Assembly: GCA_014706295.1 (NCBI GenBank)
Contig: JACSVZ010000002.1
Coordinates: 18,026,494-18,090,493, forward strand
Direction: 5' to 3'
DNA from: Lycocorax pyrrhopterus obiensis
Taxonomy: Eukaryota; Chordata; Aves; Passeriformes; Paradisaeidae
DNA: 64,000 nt
The position numbers and the translations under genes are program-made. Positions 12,237 to 23,769 of the stretch are shown piece after piece. The notes beneath the pieces are model-generated. The model saw only the letters and a program-made list of their open reading frames with translations, was not told where the DNA came from and searched no databases. Numbering within the stretch: position 1 is the first letter of the stretch; every line of letters starts with the position of its first letter.

Positions 12237-15200
12237 AAAATGAAAGCAAAAAATACACCACTGCTCCATCCATGACCAGAATGAACACACACAACTTAAA
12301 GACTACTACAAGCTGTCTCATAATTGTCATGCTTCAAAATTTTCTATAAATCATCAAGTTCCCCAGGTTAGTGATAAATACTCACTTGAGAGAGCAGAGC
12401 TGTCATAGCCTCAGATGTGTTATAGCTCTTGAAGACAGATGTTGCTTGTGAATGTGTGGGAGAGCAACTTCCAAAAGAATAATTTGTATTTTTCTCCTTC
12501 TTAAAATCTATTGCTATTGAATGAAGTTACCAAGTGACAGAGGGTGATAGAAGATGTTCAAATGCATCTAAAGAACAGCATTATCACATTACTATATTTT
12601 AATTTATTTTAACAAATCATCTGAACAAGTAACTTGTTTTGTTTCACAGTGATTGCCTTTATTTATAACAGCACCTTATGACTTGAGGTTTAGCTTTCCA
12701 TTACACATTGGTTTAGATTAAGGACAACGCTTGCAAATCAAACCTATCCTTACTTGAAAGTAACTTACTGATAGGCGAGACTCCTGGGTATAGATATATA
12801 TCTGCAATCAATCAAACCTGCTGGCTTAACAGCACTTTGCTCTTTCCAGGTCAAGTAAAATAAATAGAAAGGACAGTTTCTGTAGAACTTCAAGAGGCAG
12901 ATTATGTTATCTGCTACCTTACAGCCAGCCATTATCCTACCACTGACATATGAATTGCCTCCTATTGAAGATAATGGGACTTGTTAAATAGGAGGGTGTC
13001 AGAGAGAGTGAGAGAGGGACATAGAAAGGATTTTTATTCTCTCATAACTCAAATACAGTTAGTGTTGCATACGAATTTCCCATTTCTTACACGAGGCAAG
13101 ACAGGGTATGAGACACAACGAGTATCTCCTCACAACCATCCTCACATTTCCCATGCAAATAAAACACTCTCACAGAAGCTGTAATCTGGGCAGTTAAAAT
13201 ACTCTTGGACAATAAACATGCTTTCATATGGTGGCTCACTGAGGAAGATTTTGGTACCCCCATATGCTCATCAGGCCTATAACTGAGAACTACTGAAAGA
13301 GAAAAGTCTCCAGGGGCACAATATCCAGGCTCATACCAGATTCCTACCTACACAGTCTTCCTTGGCATCTCTAGAAAAATACAGCATGTGCTTGTTTTGT
13401 TTGTCTTTCCTGTTTGACCAGGCACATTCAGACCTAGAGCACGGACGTGTCAGAAGCAGAGAGGAAGCTGAGGGCCCTAAAACCTGCATCAGGCTGCAGG
13501 ACCTCAACTGGATGTTTTCCTGGGCAAGGGAAGCTCTCTGGAGCACACACCAACACACCTCCAGCCTTGGAAGGAAAAGAACTCTGCCTGTCCTCCTAAA
13601 ATAATGGAAGGAGTTTGTATTTTCCCTCCTACAGAGAAAGACATTCAGAGAACAGCAATGCCAACATGAAGGAAACACACAGAATAACACCCTTCCCTTA
13701 CAACAGACCCCTCTGTTGAAGACATCAGTCTGTTAAATCAGATACACCTTCAAAATCTTCACAAGTGCTTTGCAAGTTGCCCCCTGGGGACAACACCCCA
13801 CTTCCTACCTGAGTTGTCCTCACAGTGCACACCAACTTCATACCCCAGGCTCAGAGACACAGCACGGTCACATACTCTGGGTCCTGGAACAAAGACCCTG
13901 CCCAAAGACACCCCAGATGGCTGTGAACACAACACCCTGCTCCACAGCAGAGGTTAGAGGCAAGAAGGTAGGAATGACTCTTCCTTTAGGGATGCTGGGC
14001 TATCCACATTGCTTTATTTACCCTGCCGAAGTATTTCCTTGGCATTTTTCCTTTAGAATGAAATTTAGCACTGGCAAAATGCAACAGAGCTTAACTTCCA
14101 TGGCACAAACCGTGTAGTAATGGCATAGAAGGCAAGTGCAGACCTTGTGCAAACCTGTTACAACATGTAATAAACGACAAGATGTAGCAACTTGCTACAA
14201 GAAATAACAAGTTCCCCATGATACTTGTTTTTACTAGCTCTTAAATGCCTTTCATAGCTCTCATGTTTGTGAAACCTGTCCAAAAGTCCTTGCTGGGGAT
14301 GTCACTGGCTGTCCCCAGATCCACAGAGGCAGGCATGGGGTGTCCTGGGCTGCGCACCAAAGCAGCACACAGGAAAACCATGTATCCTCCACACAGTGAC
14401 TGTGTTTTCTGGCTTCCGGCATACACATCTAAAAACTCTCATCTCTTCAGTAGTATCTTGATAACAAATAACATATGCTGGTTTTTTTTTGTGTGCTATT
14501 GTTTTCTTGAACTTCCATTGTGTTGTGTGTATATGTGCACACACTCAGGTTTGCTGTACTTTTTTGTTGTCCACCAGCTCACCAGTGCTGGAGCTGCTGT
14601 CGATTGAAGATCTGTCTCATTTTGATGCACCGCACACTGGGGCACTGCCCAGCACCCTGCTCCTGATGCAGAGCCCACTTCAAGGTCCCTTTTCTGATTT
14701 TCAAAGCCTCCATGCCTACTTATGCCTACAACGACAAATGATTTGTCCTTCTCATGAAAACAAAACAAGACAATAAATCCCACACTAATTTGCTGAACTA
14801 TAGGAGCAAAGTTGTGACCAGAAAAGGCTGAACCTTCAGACAAGGTCCAAAACGATAGACACTAACTTCACCAAATCCAAACAAAATCTGAAACCCACCC
14901 CTGTGCTCTCACTGCTGGAGCTGGTTCCCAGACCAGGTCACATTGCTGCTTCCCAACATGAGTCTGGTTGTTGTGGCTGAGTGAGAAGGCAGATCCCTGT
15001 CTTAAAAAGATTTTGAGTACAGTGAAACAGCACTATGGTAAATGCAGATGCTGGCTGTAACCTACAAGATTCCTTCTGAAATGCGTGTGTCTGGCCCATA
15101 ATATTTGCAAAATAAGGCCTTTACTCTGCAGTTAAGTGGTATAGAGGCTGTGCAGACATCCAGGGTATTGTACTTGCTGTGTGTCCCCAGAGCAGGTGCT

Positions 15201-15813
15201 GGACACCTCTGGAGCTCTCGGCCATAGTTTCTGAAACCATAAACCTCTCTGCAACATAACCATGACTTCTCATAGGATGAAGGAGCTGCTCTTGGAGAGT
15301 CTTCCTGCCTGGAGGCCAGCAGGGCCACCACCTACAGCAGAAGGAGAACAAAGGGGCAAAGGAAAGGATGGAGGGTTAGTTTAGGCAAAGATAGTCTGAA
15401 GGTTTAACTGGAGTTAAGAGTTGCAGGGCTGAGTAATAACCCTCAGCATTTTGTGTAAAGACTGGTTGGTTTAGATGTGTGTCTCTTTGCCCTTCTAGTG
15501 AGCGTTAGGGGTAGATCTGTGGAAAGTAAATATCCTGCCATAGGCCTGACCTGTCTGGGACAGAAAAGTGCTGTAGCTGATGGCTCCTCAGCCTGGTCTC
15601 AAACTGGCTGGACTTCCTACATCCAGCTGACTGCCCTGCTCGTAGTGTGGACAGTCTGCCCACTGAGGGCAGACGTGTGTCTGCTCTTCTTCTGGAAATG
15701 ACAAGGAATGCCCTGGTGCTCTCCTCAAAGGCCTCCCACTCTGAGGAAGGAGGATGAATAGCAAAATGAGAGAAAATACATGGGAAAATAAGGTTCATGG
15801 CTTACAACTTTAT

Positions 15814-15864
15814 CTTTTTTTTTCCTTTTTTTTTTCCTTTCTCTTTTTTTTCTTTTCCTTGTTT
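15814..15864. repeat. T/C-rich low-complexity tract
   Basis: About 50 bp of almost pure pyrimidine on the plus strand, with T runs separated by CC or C. Confidence 0.9.
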
Positions 15865-16062
15865 CAAAGAGAAAGAGTAAGCAAGCATTTACCATCACTC
15901 TTTTCTAAAAAGGAGAATATCTGTTCCTGCAGTGCCACCTTCAGTCCTCTTTTGTTTATAGTCTTAATTTTACCTAGACTGTTTAATTTTCTAAAGTTCT
16001 ATTACTTCTGTTAGCGAAGGCCCAAACAAAAGCATTTCTGTGTGTTTCTCTTTGACAGCAGC

Positions 16063-16356
16063 TCATACTGCTAAAACACAGTACTCTTCATATCCAGGAG
16101 GTAATATCTGAACATTTCTGAACAGTGGTAATTGAGTCTCTTGCATTGAAACACTTTCTGGACCGACAAAGCAATCAGTCGTTTGCTGAGAAGGTAATGG
16201 GTAAGTAGGAGGGGTACCAGTGTATTGCTGAGAAGGTGGGGTTTTACCCAGACAAATGTGATAGGTTCTGTGTATGCCGTATATAAGATATGGACCTATG
16301 GATATGGATATGGTGATAATAAGAATTAACACAAGCAATAACAAATTCAGGTGCTT
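16063..16356 (-). other. Candidate terminal exon or decayed ORF: membrane segment plus PPxY tail, unknown
   Basis: Not recognised. On the minus strand an ORF runs from a possible splice acceptor (CTCTGGCAG, AG at 16358-16357) to a TGA at 16065-16063. It encodes a strongly hydrophobic segment of about 20 residues (LLLLVLILIITISISI), then a polar tail with PPTY and PPGYEEY. These are WW-domain-binding type motifs seen in cytoplasmic tails of small single-pass membrane proteins. There is no upstream ATG in frame, since a stop lies about four codons before the first possible start, so it would need splicing. A second open frame overlaps it upstream. Chance ORFs of this size are expected in 64 kb, and part of the hydrophobic run comes from a short GGATAT-type repeat. 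It could equally be a frameshifted pseudogene or noise. Confidence 0.15.
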
Positions 16357-16555
16357 CTGCCAGAGGATCAAACAATGGAGTTATCAAATTATGGCAAACA
16401 TACACTGCCAAGGTCATGTGAAACTTCGCATTTTGCTGAACATGCTCATCCTCGGAATTAATAAATTTTATACCCACACTGTTCAGTGCAACTATAGCAA
16501 CTGTTTTGTTAACAAATGCATAAACAGAACCTACAAGGAGATATCTAGTAAATAG
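16244..16555 (-). other. Overlapping open frame, possible upstream part of a frameshifted relic
   Basis: Not recognised. A stop-to-stop open frame of about 103 codons on the minus strand overlaps the preceding candidate in another frame. It is preceded by an acceptor-like CTCCTTGTAG near 16527-16536 and reads as mixed hydrophobic and polar residues (for example VNKTVAIVALNSVGIKF). If it and the membrane-segment ORF derive from one protein, a single-base shift near 16,355 would be needed. The plus strand is also open here, so low stop density alone may explain it. Confidence 0.1.
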
Positions 16556-16599
16556 CTATACTTAAGTCAAAGAAGTACTGCGTTAATGTTTCCAGGATA

Positions 16600-17250
16600 T
16601 AAAGCTGGTGTTACACTCTTCTCCGCACCACATACTGGCAAAGAGGGTCTGTGGTTATCTTCTCAGAAAACAGAATTTTTTGGAGTTCAGTAGGTAGGAA
16701 TGTTCATGTCAGGACTTGTGCTGTGCTCACAGGGTCTTGTCCCCAGGCATTGCAGGTGATGTTGCATGTTCAGAGTCTGCATCAAAGGCCGTGGCTGACA
16801 GTGACCATGTGGCCTTCAAGAGGCCACAACATAAGGAAAGCAGAAGTTCTCACTTTGTAGCAGAGCCTCACTGGAAGGTTTTGTGCCCAGTGCTGACCAT
16901 TGCCAGAGCCTGTGTCTTCCCCGGTGTGATGAAAGGAGCCACCTCTTCAACACCCTGGGCTCTCAGAGGCAGCACAAATGTTCTCTCATAGTCCTGTGCC
17001 AGCATGAGGGGCTGAGGCCAGGGCTGTCAGACTCCCCCAGCCAAGCACCAAGGGTGAGGGTGGAAAGGAGCTGTTGTTCACTCACCTGTGAAGAAAGGAG
17101 GTGGCAGGAGCTTTCCAAGGAAGCTGGAAAGGGAAAAGGCTGCAGCCCCATGCCTTGTGCATTCCTAAGGACGGAGAAGAGAGAAGTCCAGGGGATGCTG
17201 GTTTGGTAGCTGGCTGCGAGAACTGTCTTTGTTTTATGTTGTGTGTGTAC

Positions 17251-17283
<33 letters not shown>

Positions 17284-20200
17284 ATATGGATGTAAATTTA
17301 TTCAGAGTGCAAAAATGGCTTCTGGTTCTTGCCAGAAACAAAGGTGGGATTCAGTCAGAGACTGAGGTGTCTAAATTTAAGCACCTAGTCTCAAACCTTT
17401 AATTGTGAGCTGGGCGACTCAGTTCCTACTGTAGTCAGTAGAGATCAGCCTTGATTTGGCTGCAAAACATTGGTGTCTGATAACATTAAGATGCCCTGGA
17501 GTTTTTTGGCTGGCCTCCAGCTGCTGCTTCAGTGGACCTAATGTCTCGTGTAGGTCCTGTGTCACATCTGCAAGCCCCATCTTGACGTCTAAGGTAGCCT
17601 CAGGCATCTCAGAGCTACCGCTTACCACTGTTAGTAAAAGGGCAACCGAATGGAACTTCTCAGTGTCTACCTCACTCTGGGCAGACTCAGCCTCCAGACC
17701 CCACCATCTCTGCTGAATATCCCTCCCCTGAGATTTGCAGACTGGATCTTCACCGCCAATAGTGGGAGCTCAGCAATCTCATCTACAAATACATTGGATG
17801 ACTAATTTTAGTGTCCCAGGCTGAGTCCTGCCCAAAGTGTTTGTCACTTGGCAACGCACAATCTAGCTCATGACTCAGTTCCATGAGGAAGCCGTAAAAA
17901 TCCAGTTGCAGCAGGAACAGGGGGAGGGTCTCGCCTTCCCCATCTCCCAAGGGATCATGCTGCCAAGTGTGGGTGCTGGGGAGCACTTCTGCAACTAAGG
18001 TCCAGGGAGAGAATGAGCCTAAGATGAGCAGAGCGAGAGGGAAGGCACAGGCTGCTGCCTGTCCTGGCGTCAGGGAACCCCCTGGGGGCTCAGCCAGCAG
18101 GGCTTTGTTTGCTTCCAACTCTAGGCAAGCTTTGGGGAAGCAGTGGGACCAGCTGGGAATCCAGAGGTCCAGGCAACAAAAAAAGGCTCTTTACCTGTCT
18201 TTGCTACTGGCAATCACGAACAGAGGCAAGAGGGGCCAGTTAGGCAGAGCTGATGGTAGGTCACATGGATAGCACCTCTCTTGCTGACAGTGCCTAAAGC
18301 ACTGCAGGGTAGGAGATCCCAAGGACACTCAGTGCTGCTTTGTGTGGACACATCTGGGGCATGTGGGAAGTGTGGTAAACACCCAAATGTGGTTGTGAAC
18401 TCCAGCTTGGGATGCCTTCCTGGGTCTGTCCCCTGGAGCAATCTGATAGAGCAGTACACACATGGCCAGTGAGACTGCGACTCCAAACTTCATGCATGTG
18501 GGTTTGTTCTAGGTAATAAACTCATGCCTTACTTGTCTCCTGCCTTGAAGCTAACGTAGCTGTGTTCATGTTCAAATTAATGTGACATACTCTGATTTAT
18601 ATTTACTAGCATTTTATGCCCACACTACCCAGCATAAACGGTTGAAAATGGTTTCTGGCACTGTTAGTTCAGACCTTAATGTAATTGTATCAAAGCCGAC
18701 TTCTAATGGACTGAAACAATGAAGTACTTATTTTAATTTAAATAATTTAGAGAATGAACCTAGAAATGGAATCTCTGCACATATTGCCAGAAGAGCTGCC
18801 AAGGCTCAGTTGTTTCCTCCCGGCAGCGAGAGTCAATGCACCAGGGGACATGGCCCCAAATGTGTGTCTGTAATCCCTGGATTTCAGTCCCCATCACAGC
18901 TTCCCAAACACCATTTTATGTTTTATCCCATCGTGTTGTAAGGAAATGACTTCACGTGGATTCTACCAATGATTACATGAAAAAACTAAGATTTTTTGCC
19001 TGCCAGTAAAAAAGGAGTTTCCCACAGTATATTACTATCATTCCACACTTAGGGTGGGGCTCCTAAAAAGTGCATCTAACTATCATCAGCTTCCAGAGGA
19101 GCAACCTTTCTCTTTGTTTGCTCCTCTGTACCATAAAGAAAAAGTAGAACAGATTATTGTTTGTTTGTGTCTCCAAAGTATGTCATCAAAATATCCACAT
19201 ATTTTCTATGAAAGTGAAGTTCTGTTCTAATATTTTTATCTAAAACATGAGAATAACAAAGTGTCATTCATAGATGGCATCTGGTGCAAACTATTTTAAG
19301 ACCATATTTAGAAAAGGGACTGAAATGTCTCTATCTACTGCTTTAAGGCTCTCTCATTGATAAAAGGTTTATTTGCATTTATTCTGCCAAGTACATTCTG
19401 AACTCCACAGTACAAAACCCCTGCCTGTTAATTGACGTGGTATTTGAGCTTCAGATTAATATCCTCCTGATTGTTCTCCTGACAGGACTTTAATGAAGCA
19501 AACAGAGCAGCTTTGCCTGGGAGGAAACTCATAAAACATGAATTGGAGAGCCAGTCCATAAATAGAAGTAGCTCAGATTGTATATCCAGTCCATCACAGT
19601 ATTAATGAAGTTCTCATCCAGGAAAAATGAGCGCACCCACTTCCTGCTGGAGACATTCATCCACCTTCAACTCAGCCCACTTGCTTCTTGGAACTGACAT
19701 TAGTTCTAAACCAAACTGATGATCTGAAGCAGGGTGATTGCTTGAGTTTCATTTGATTTTGGTTTTTTTTTTCAAGGAGGGGAATAACAACATGGTGGGA
19801 GAACATAAGCCAGAAGTTATTTCCTTAATTTCTCAGTAAAAAGTAGAATGAGTAGAGTAAACACAGGCAAATCCATTTAAGCACAAAAGCAAGGCATCCC
19901 AGGAGAGCACAAACGAGAGCTTATATAAGAGACATTACACACCTCATTATGGAATTCAAAATATTTGACAAGGCAAAGCCTGTTGAGATCTGTAAATAAA
20001 GTATGAATGTTGGTGCTTCAAGGCAAAAAACGAGAACAAGCAGATACCAAAGGATACAAAGGTGAGTTTAAGCTCCTCCATCTAAAATCTTTTAAAACAC
20101 TCTAGAGGTTCCCAAGTTTTTCAGTGACATCCTGTTCATCCAGTGCAGCAAATGCTGAGCAAGTAAGAAGCAAACCCAATTGCTCAGAGTGTAGAAACAC

Positions 20201-22840
20201 GGCAGTAAAATGATTACCTTGGTATGTTAAGTGTCACTGTAGAACATAAAGCTATTTGGCTGATGCTTAAATGAATGCAAGAGGAATTTATTAACATTTT
20301 TATGAAGAATAAATACATTCTTGCTTATAATTTAGCAGCAAGGTGATATTGATAAAGGTCTAGTGGATGGAAGTGTCGCATCACTGAACCTTGTTTGTGC
20401 AAGGTTGCTAAAACAGGCTATGCAGTCCTTAGTCCTGCAAGCAGATCTGCTCACTTTGGTGGGATAAAAAAGGTCTGCATCCCTTCCACTTTTATACACA
20501 TTCAAAGCTCAGAAAACCCAGCTATCTCAGCAAGGAGAGACAGCAGCACACTCAAGAATAGCACACTTACACCCCTGCTACAGCCTGGTGTTGTCATTCC
20601 CAAAGACACCACAAACAGCTCCTAATCTCTCAAAATGTAATCAAAGCTGAGTTTCAAGAGAGATTAGCTGAAAGCTCAGCTCAAGGGCACTTTTTGAAGG
20701 TGAAGGGCTCAACAAAACTCCCTTGCTTGCAAAATTCGAACCTGCTGCAACGTATATGAGCAACAATTTTAAAGCACGGACAAAGGACAAACTAAATGGT
20801 GAAACTGCCTGTTTCAATATCAGTAGAAAAAAATAGGCCATATCTTTACTTGTAACAGAGTTTTTGCTTTTCATTTTTTAAAAGTACATGTTTGTCTAGC
20901 AGAACATGACTTAGTATTCTATTTCTGTACCAATCACAGTACCAGACAACAGAGCACTAATGGTAAATCAGCACATTATCAGATACTATACAGATTTACC
21001 TTAATGTAAGAACTTTACATTACACTCACACGGTTAATCCATTTGGACTATTAGCAATCTAATATTTCTCAATTCATCCTGCTTTTACAAGAGGTTACCA
21101 CTGATTCTAATGCCAAAATTAAGCACACTCAAAGCCCTCTAGATAAAGGAAAATAATCTGATATTCTCATAGTATAAATACTAAAATAATACAATAAAGT
21201 AGTATCTAAATAAAAAAAATTGGTGTTATATTGGGTAGACAGTACAGACTTACTGTAATTTGTCTGTCTTCTGTGCAATAGCAACCAAAGAAACATTCCC
21301 TGCAAAGCCTGTTATAGTTATATAAAGACAAAAACAGAAAGATATATGCACTGGGCAGCAGAATAAACTGAAAAAACAATTTTGCTGCAGGAAATCTGTG
21401 AGAGAAGTGCTTGAATGTCATTGCTAACTTGGATTTGGAAGCCCAGCTCATGCCTCTTGACATAGGTCAAACAGCTCAGGACTTTGAATCTGATGGGAGA
21501 AGGAAGTGAGTATACAACAGACAGATTGCTTTGTCCTCCTTCTTTCTCTCCCCAAGGTGAGACAAACATAAGAAAAAGTTTCATCCTATCATGAGATCAG
21601 AAGACCACGTACAGAGGAGAGAAAGTTTCTCCAAAAGGCCACTTTCTTTGGTCTCAGCAGCAATTGCATGTAAAGGGCTTGACTGTGGTTTGGGTATGTA
21701 ACTGAGCTGTTGGTTCAGAAGGGGGAGTATCTCTGTATTGCCTCCTGGAACAGCACCTACAGTTAAACTGATCATAGGACTTTGTATACAGTATTTCTCC
21801 TAAGACAGAGCCTCACATGTATCCACTCCACAAATTTTAACAATTTCAGAAATCAGCCCCGTATGCAGGGTTTGATACAAGAGACCAAAGGCATAAATTT
21901 AAAACCAAACCTGCAAGTCATTCCCTACAGGCAGCCAGGCACCCTCCTCCTGGTTTGGCTTTAGTCTCCTCCAGGTTTGGCAGACCAGGACTGTCAGTCC
22001 TGAGGCCTCATCCACAGCACTCCAGTGCCAATTCATCACAGTTTTGCTCTGGAGGATAATCATATGCTCTGGTTTGTTGCAAGCTGCTTTCCTAAAAGCT
22101 TGTCTGATTCAACCTGCCTTTGACTCTGAACAACCATTGAACTGAGTCCTTTAGAAAACTATCCACATTAACTCTTATGCCTCCTTTCTGAGTGGTACTA
22201 GGGAATTAATCCCTTACTGACTATGTTTATACTTATTTTTTCATGTATGCATTACCTCATAATTATTGACATTGACTTTCATGTGCCATTTCATTAATCA
22301 GTCATCTCTGCAAATCTGCTCAGATAACTTCAGGTCAGACTACTCTGAGAAAATATTCTGGTTTAACATCTGCATTGCTGTCCCCCGTTTCATCTTTCAA
22401 ATCTTCTTACCATATCCTTTATGTCTTAAATGGCATAGTGATAAGCCCAAATCAGGTGATATCCCACAAATAACCTCCTATTTTCTCCAACATACAGCCA
22501 TGGAATACCTGAACATGAAGCAGGCTCAGTCAGAGACCTCCTCCAAAAGCCTATGCCCTACTCACTCCTCCTCACTGTGCAGTGTCCCTGCCCTTTGCAA
22601 TGTGCCCTCTCACAGGCTGAGACCCGCCTTTCTCCTGGGTGCCACGGGTGCAAACCAGGGGGACACAGCAGGGCGAGCTGCAGCCCAGAGCCCTCACCAA
22701 CACATTAAAGCACACCCATGGCCTTTCCAACCAGCAGCATGAGGTGACAGTGGCAAAGCTGGCCCAGGGCAGCCACACATCATCTTTGAAAGAGAGAGGA
22801 GCACTTCACTCTGATTGTCCTTATGTCTCTGTCCTTAGGG
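16600..22840. other. Non-coding stretch
   Basis: No credible exons. It includes a TG microsatellite (17239-17283), a segment at about 17.35-17.65 kb that reads like a very old interspersed repeat, and moderately GC-rich parts at 16.7-18.4 and 22.5-22.8 kb without recognisable genes. Confidence 0.5.
17239..17283. repeat. (TG)n microsatellite
   Basis: Alternating TG dinucleotides interrupted once by TACATATA. The uninterrupted part is about 28 bp and is probably polymorphic. Confidence 0.95.
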
Positions 22841-22849
22841 ATATCTTTG

Positions 22850-23760
22850 GTATCAGGTCCTTGCTTTTTGTCTTGGGCCATCGATGAAGAGAAGGATCTA
22901 TGGAAAGAGCCTCCTTATGAGTGAGAAAGTTGCTCCTTCCATCTCCCACTGTTTTTTCAATTCTACCAACTGTCTTTGTATGCATGTCAGACTTAATCCG
23001 TAGTCTTTCAGATTATTCTTCAATCCCTTTTTTGAAGACTGGTGTCCCATTTGCAGCCTTCCATTGTGTTGTCTTTAAGTGCTTGAAGCTGTGCCTCAAA
23101 CAGGACAATTGCAGTTACCTAAAGCTCCTGCATGAATTTGTTCTGGTCCTGGGAAGAGGTTAGATTCAGTTTGCTGGTTTATTCCAGTCAGTTTCTCATA
23201 CTCATCTCCTGCAAAGAATGACTCCAGCGGGAGCCTCGCTGACCTCTCCTGTAACCAGCACTAATAGAAACACATCATTTAGCTCTGCTGCAAGGTCCTG
23301 TCTTCACAGGGCGCCTTTTCTACACCTTCATCACGCGCTGGTCCAGTTGACTTTCTGGTCAACTTTCTCCTTTGATGTTTTTGATGCAGATTTATAGCAG
23401 CTTTCACACCTTTATACTAGCTCCCCCTCAAAAATCCTCTCTGGCCTACTTTACTACAGAGGGACACTCAGTACGGTAGGTTTATGATCTTTTCCATTTT
23501 CCTTGTTCAGATAAGACTTCCACCTTTTAAAAAATGCCTTTGATTTAATTTAGCATTTTCCACGGCCTTGATGTTTGATCATGACAACATTTTGTTTTCC
23601 TTTCAGTCCTTTAAAAACTCTTCCCTGGTAGGTGGTACACATTCACTCCATGCTTCTAAAATGATGTTCTGGAGCAGTCTCCACACACATTTTCCTGGTT
23701 TATTTAATCCCCTGATTTTCTGAGTACTATCCTACTGATTCATTGCAGTTCTGCTTTCCA
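22850..23760 (-). mobile_element. Possible old, highly diverged CR1/L3-like LINE fragment
   Basis: Parts of this block resemble the antisense of old CR1/L3-type LINE sequence, such as the TTTTTTGAAGACTGGTGTCC phrase at about 23028-23047 and the stretch near 23640-23690 on an ATGTTCTGGAGCAGTCTCC theme. No reading frame survives. The assignment rests on memory of the family's appearance, and the borders are approximate. Confidence 0.3.
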
Positions 23761-23769
23761 AAATTCCTA

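Larger units (their letters stand above)
10420..16060. other. Non-coding stretch
   Basis: AT-rich sequence without credible coding exons. The longest ORFs (up to about 120 codons) lack recognisable domains and look random. A CTCF-like motif at 12223-12236 and a pyrimidine tract at 15814-15864 are listed separately. Nothing else specific was recognised. Confidence 0.55.

Noticed and set aside
17419..17628. Minus ORF with a coiled-coil-like stretch (LADVTQDLHETLGPLKQQLE)
   Set aside because: It lies in a segment resembling an old dispersed repeat, with no splice or start signals that fit. Left as unexplained.
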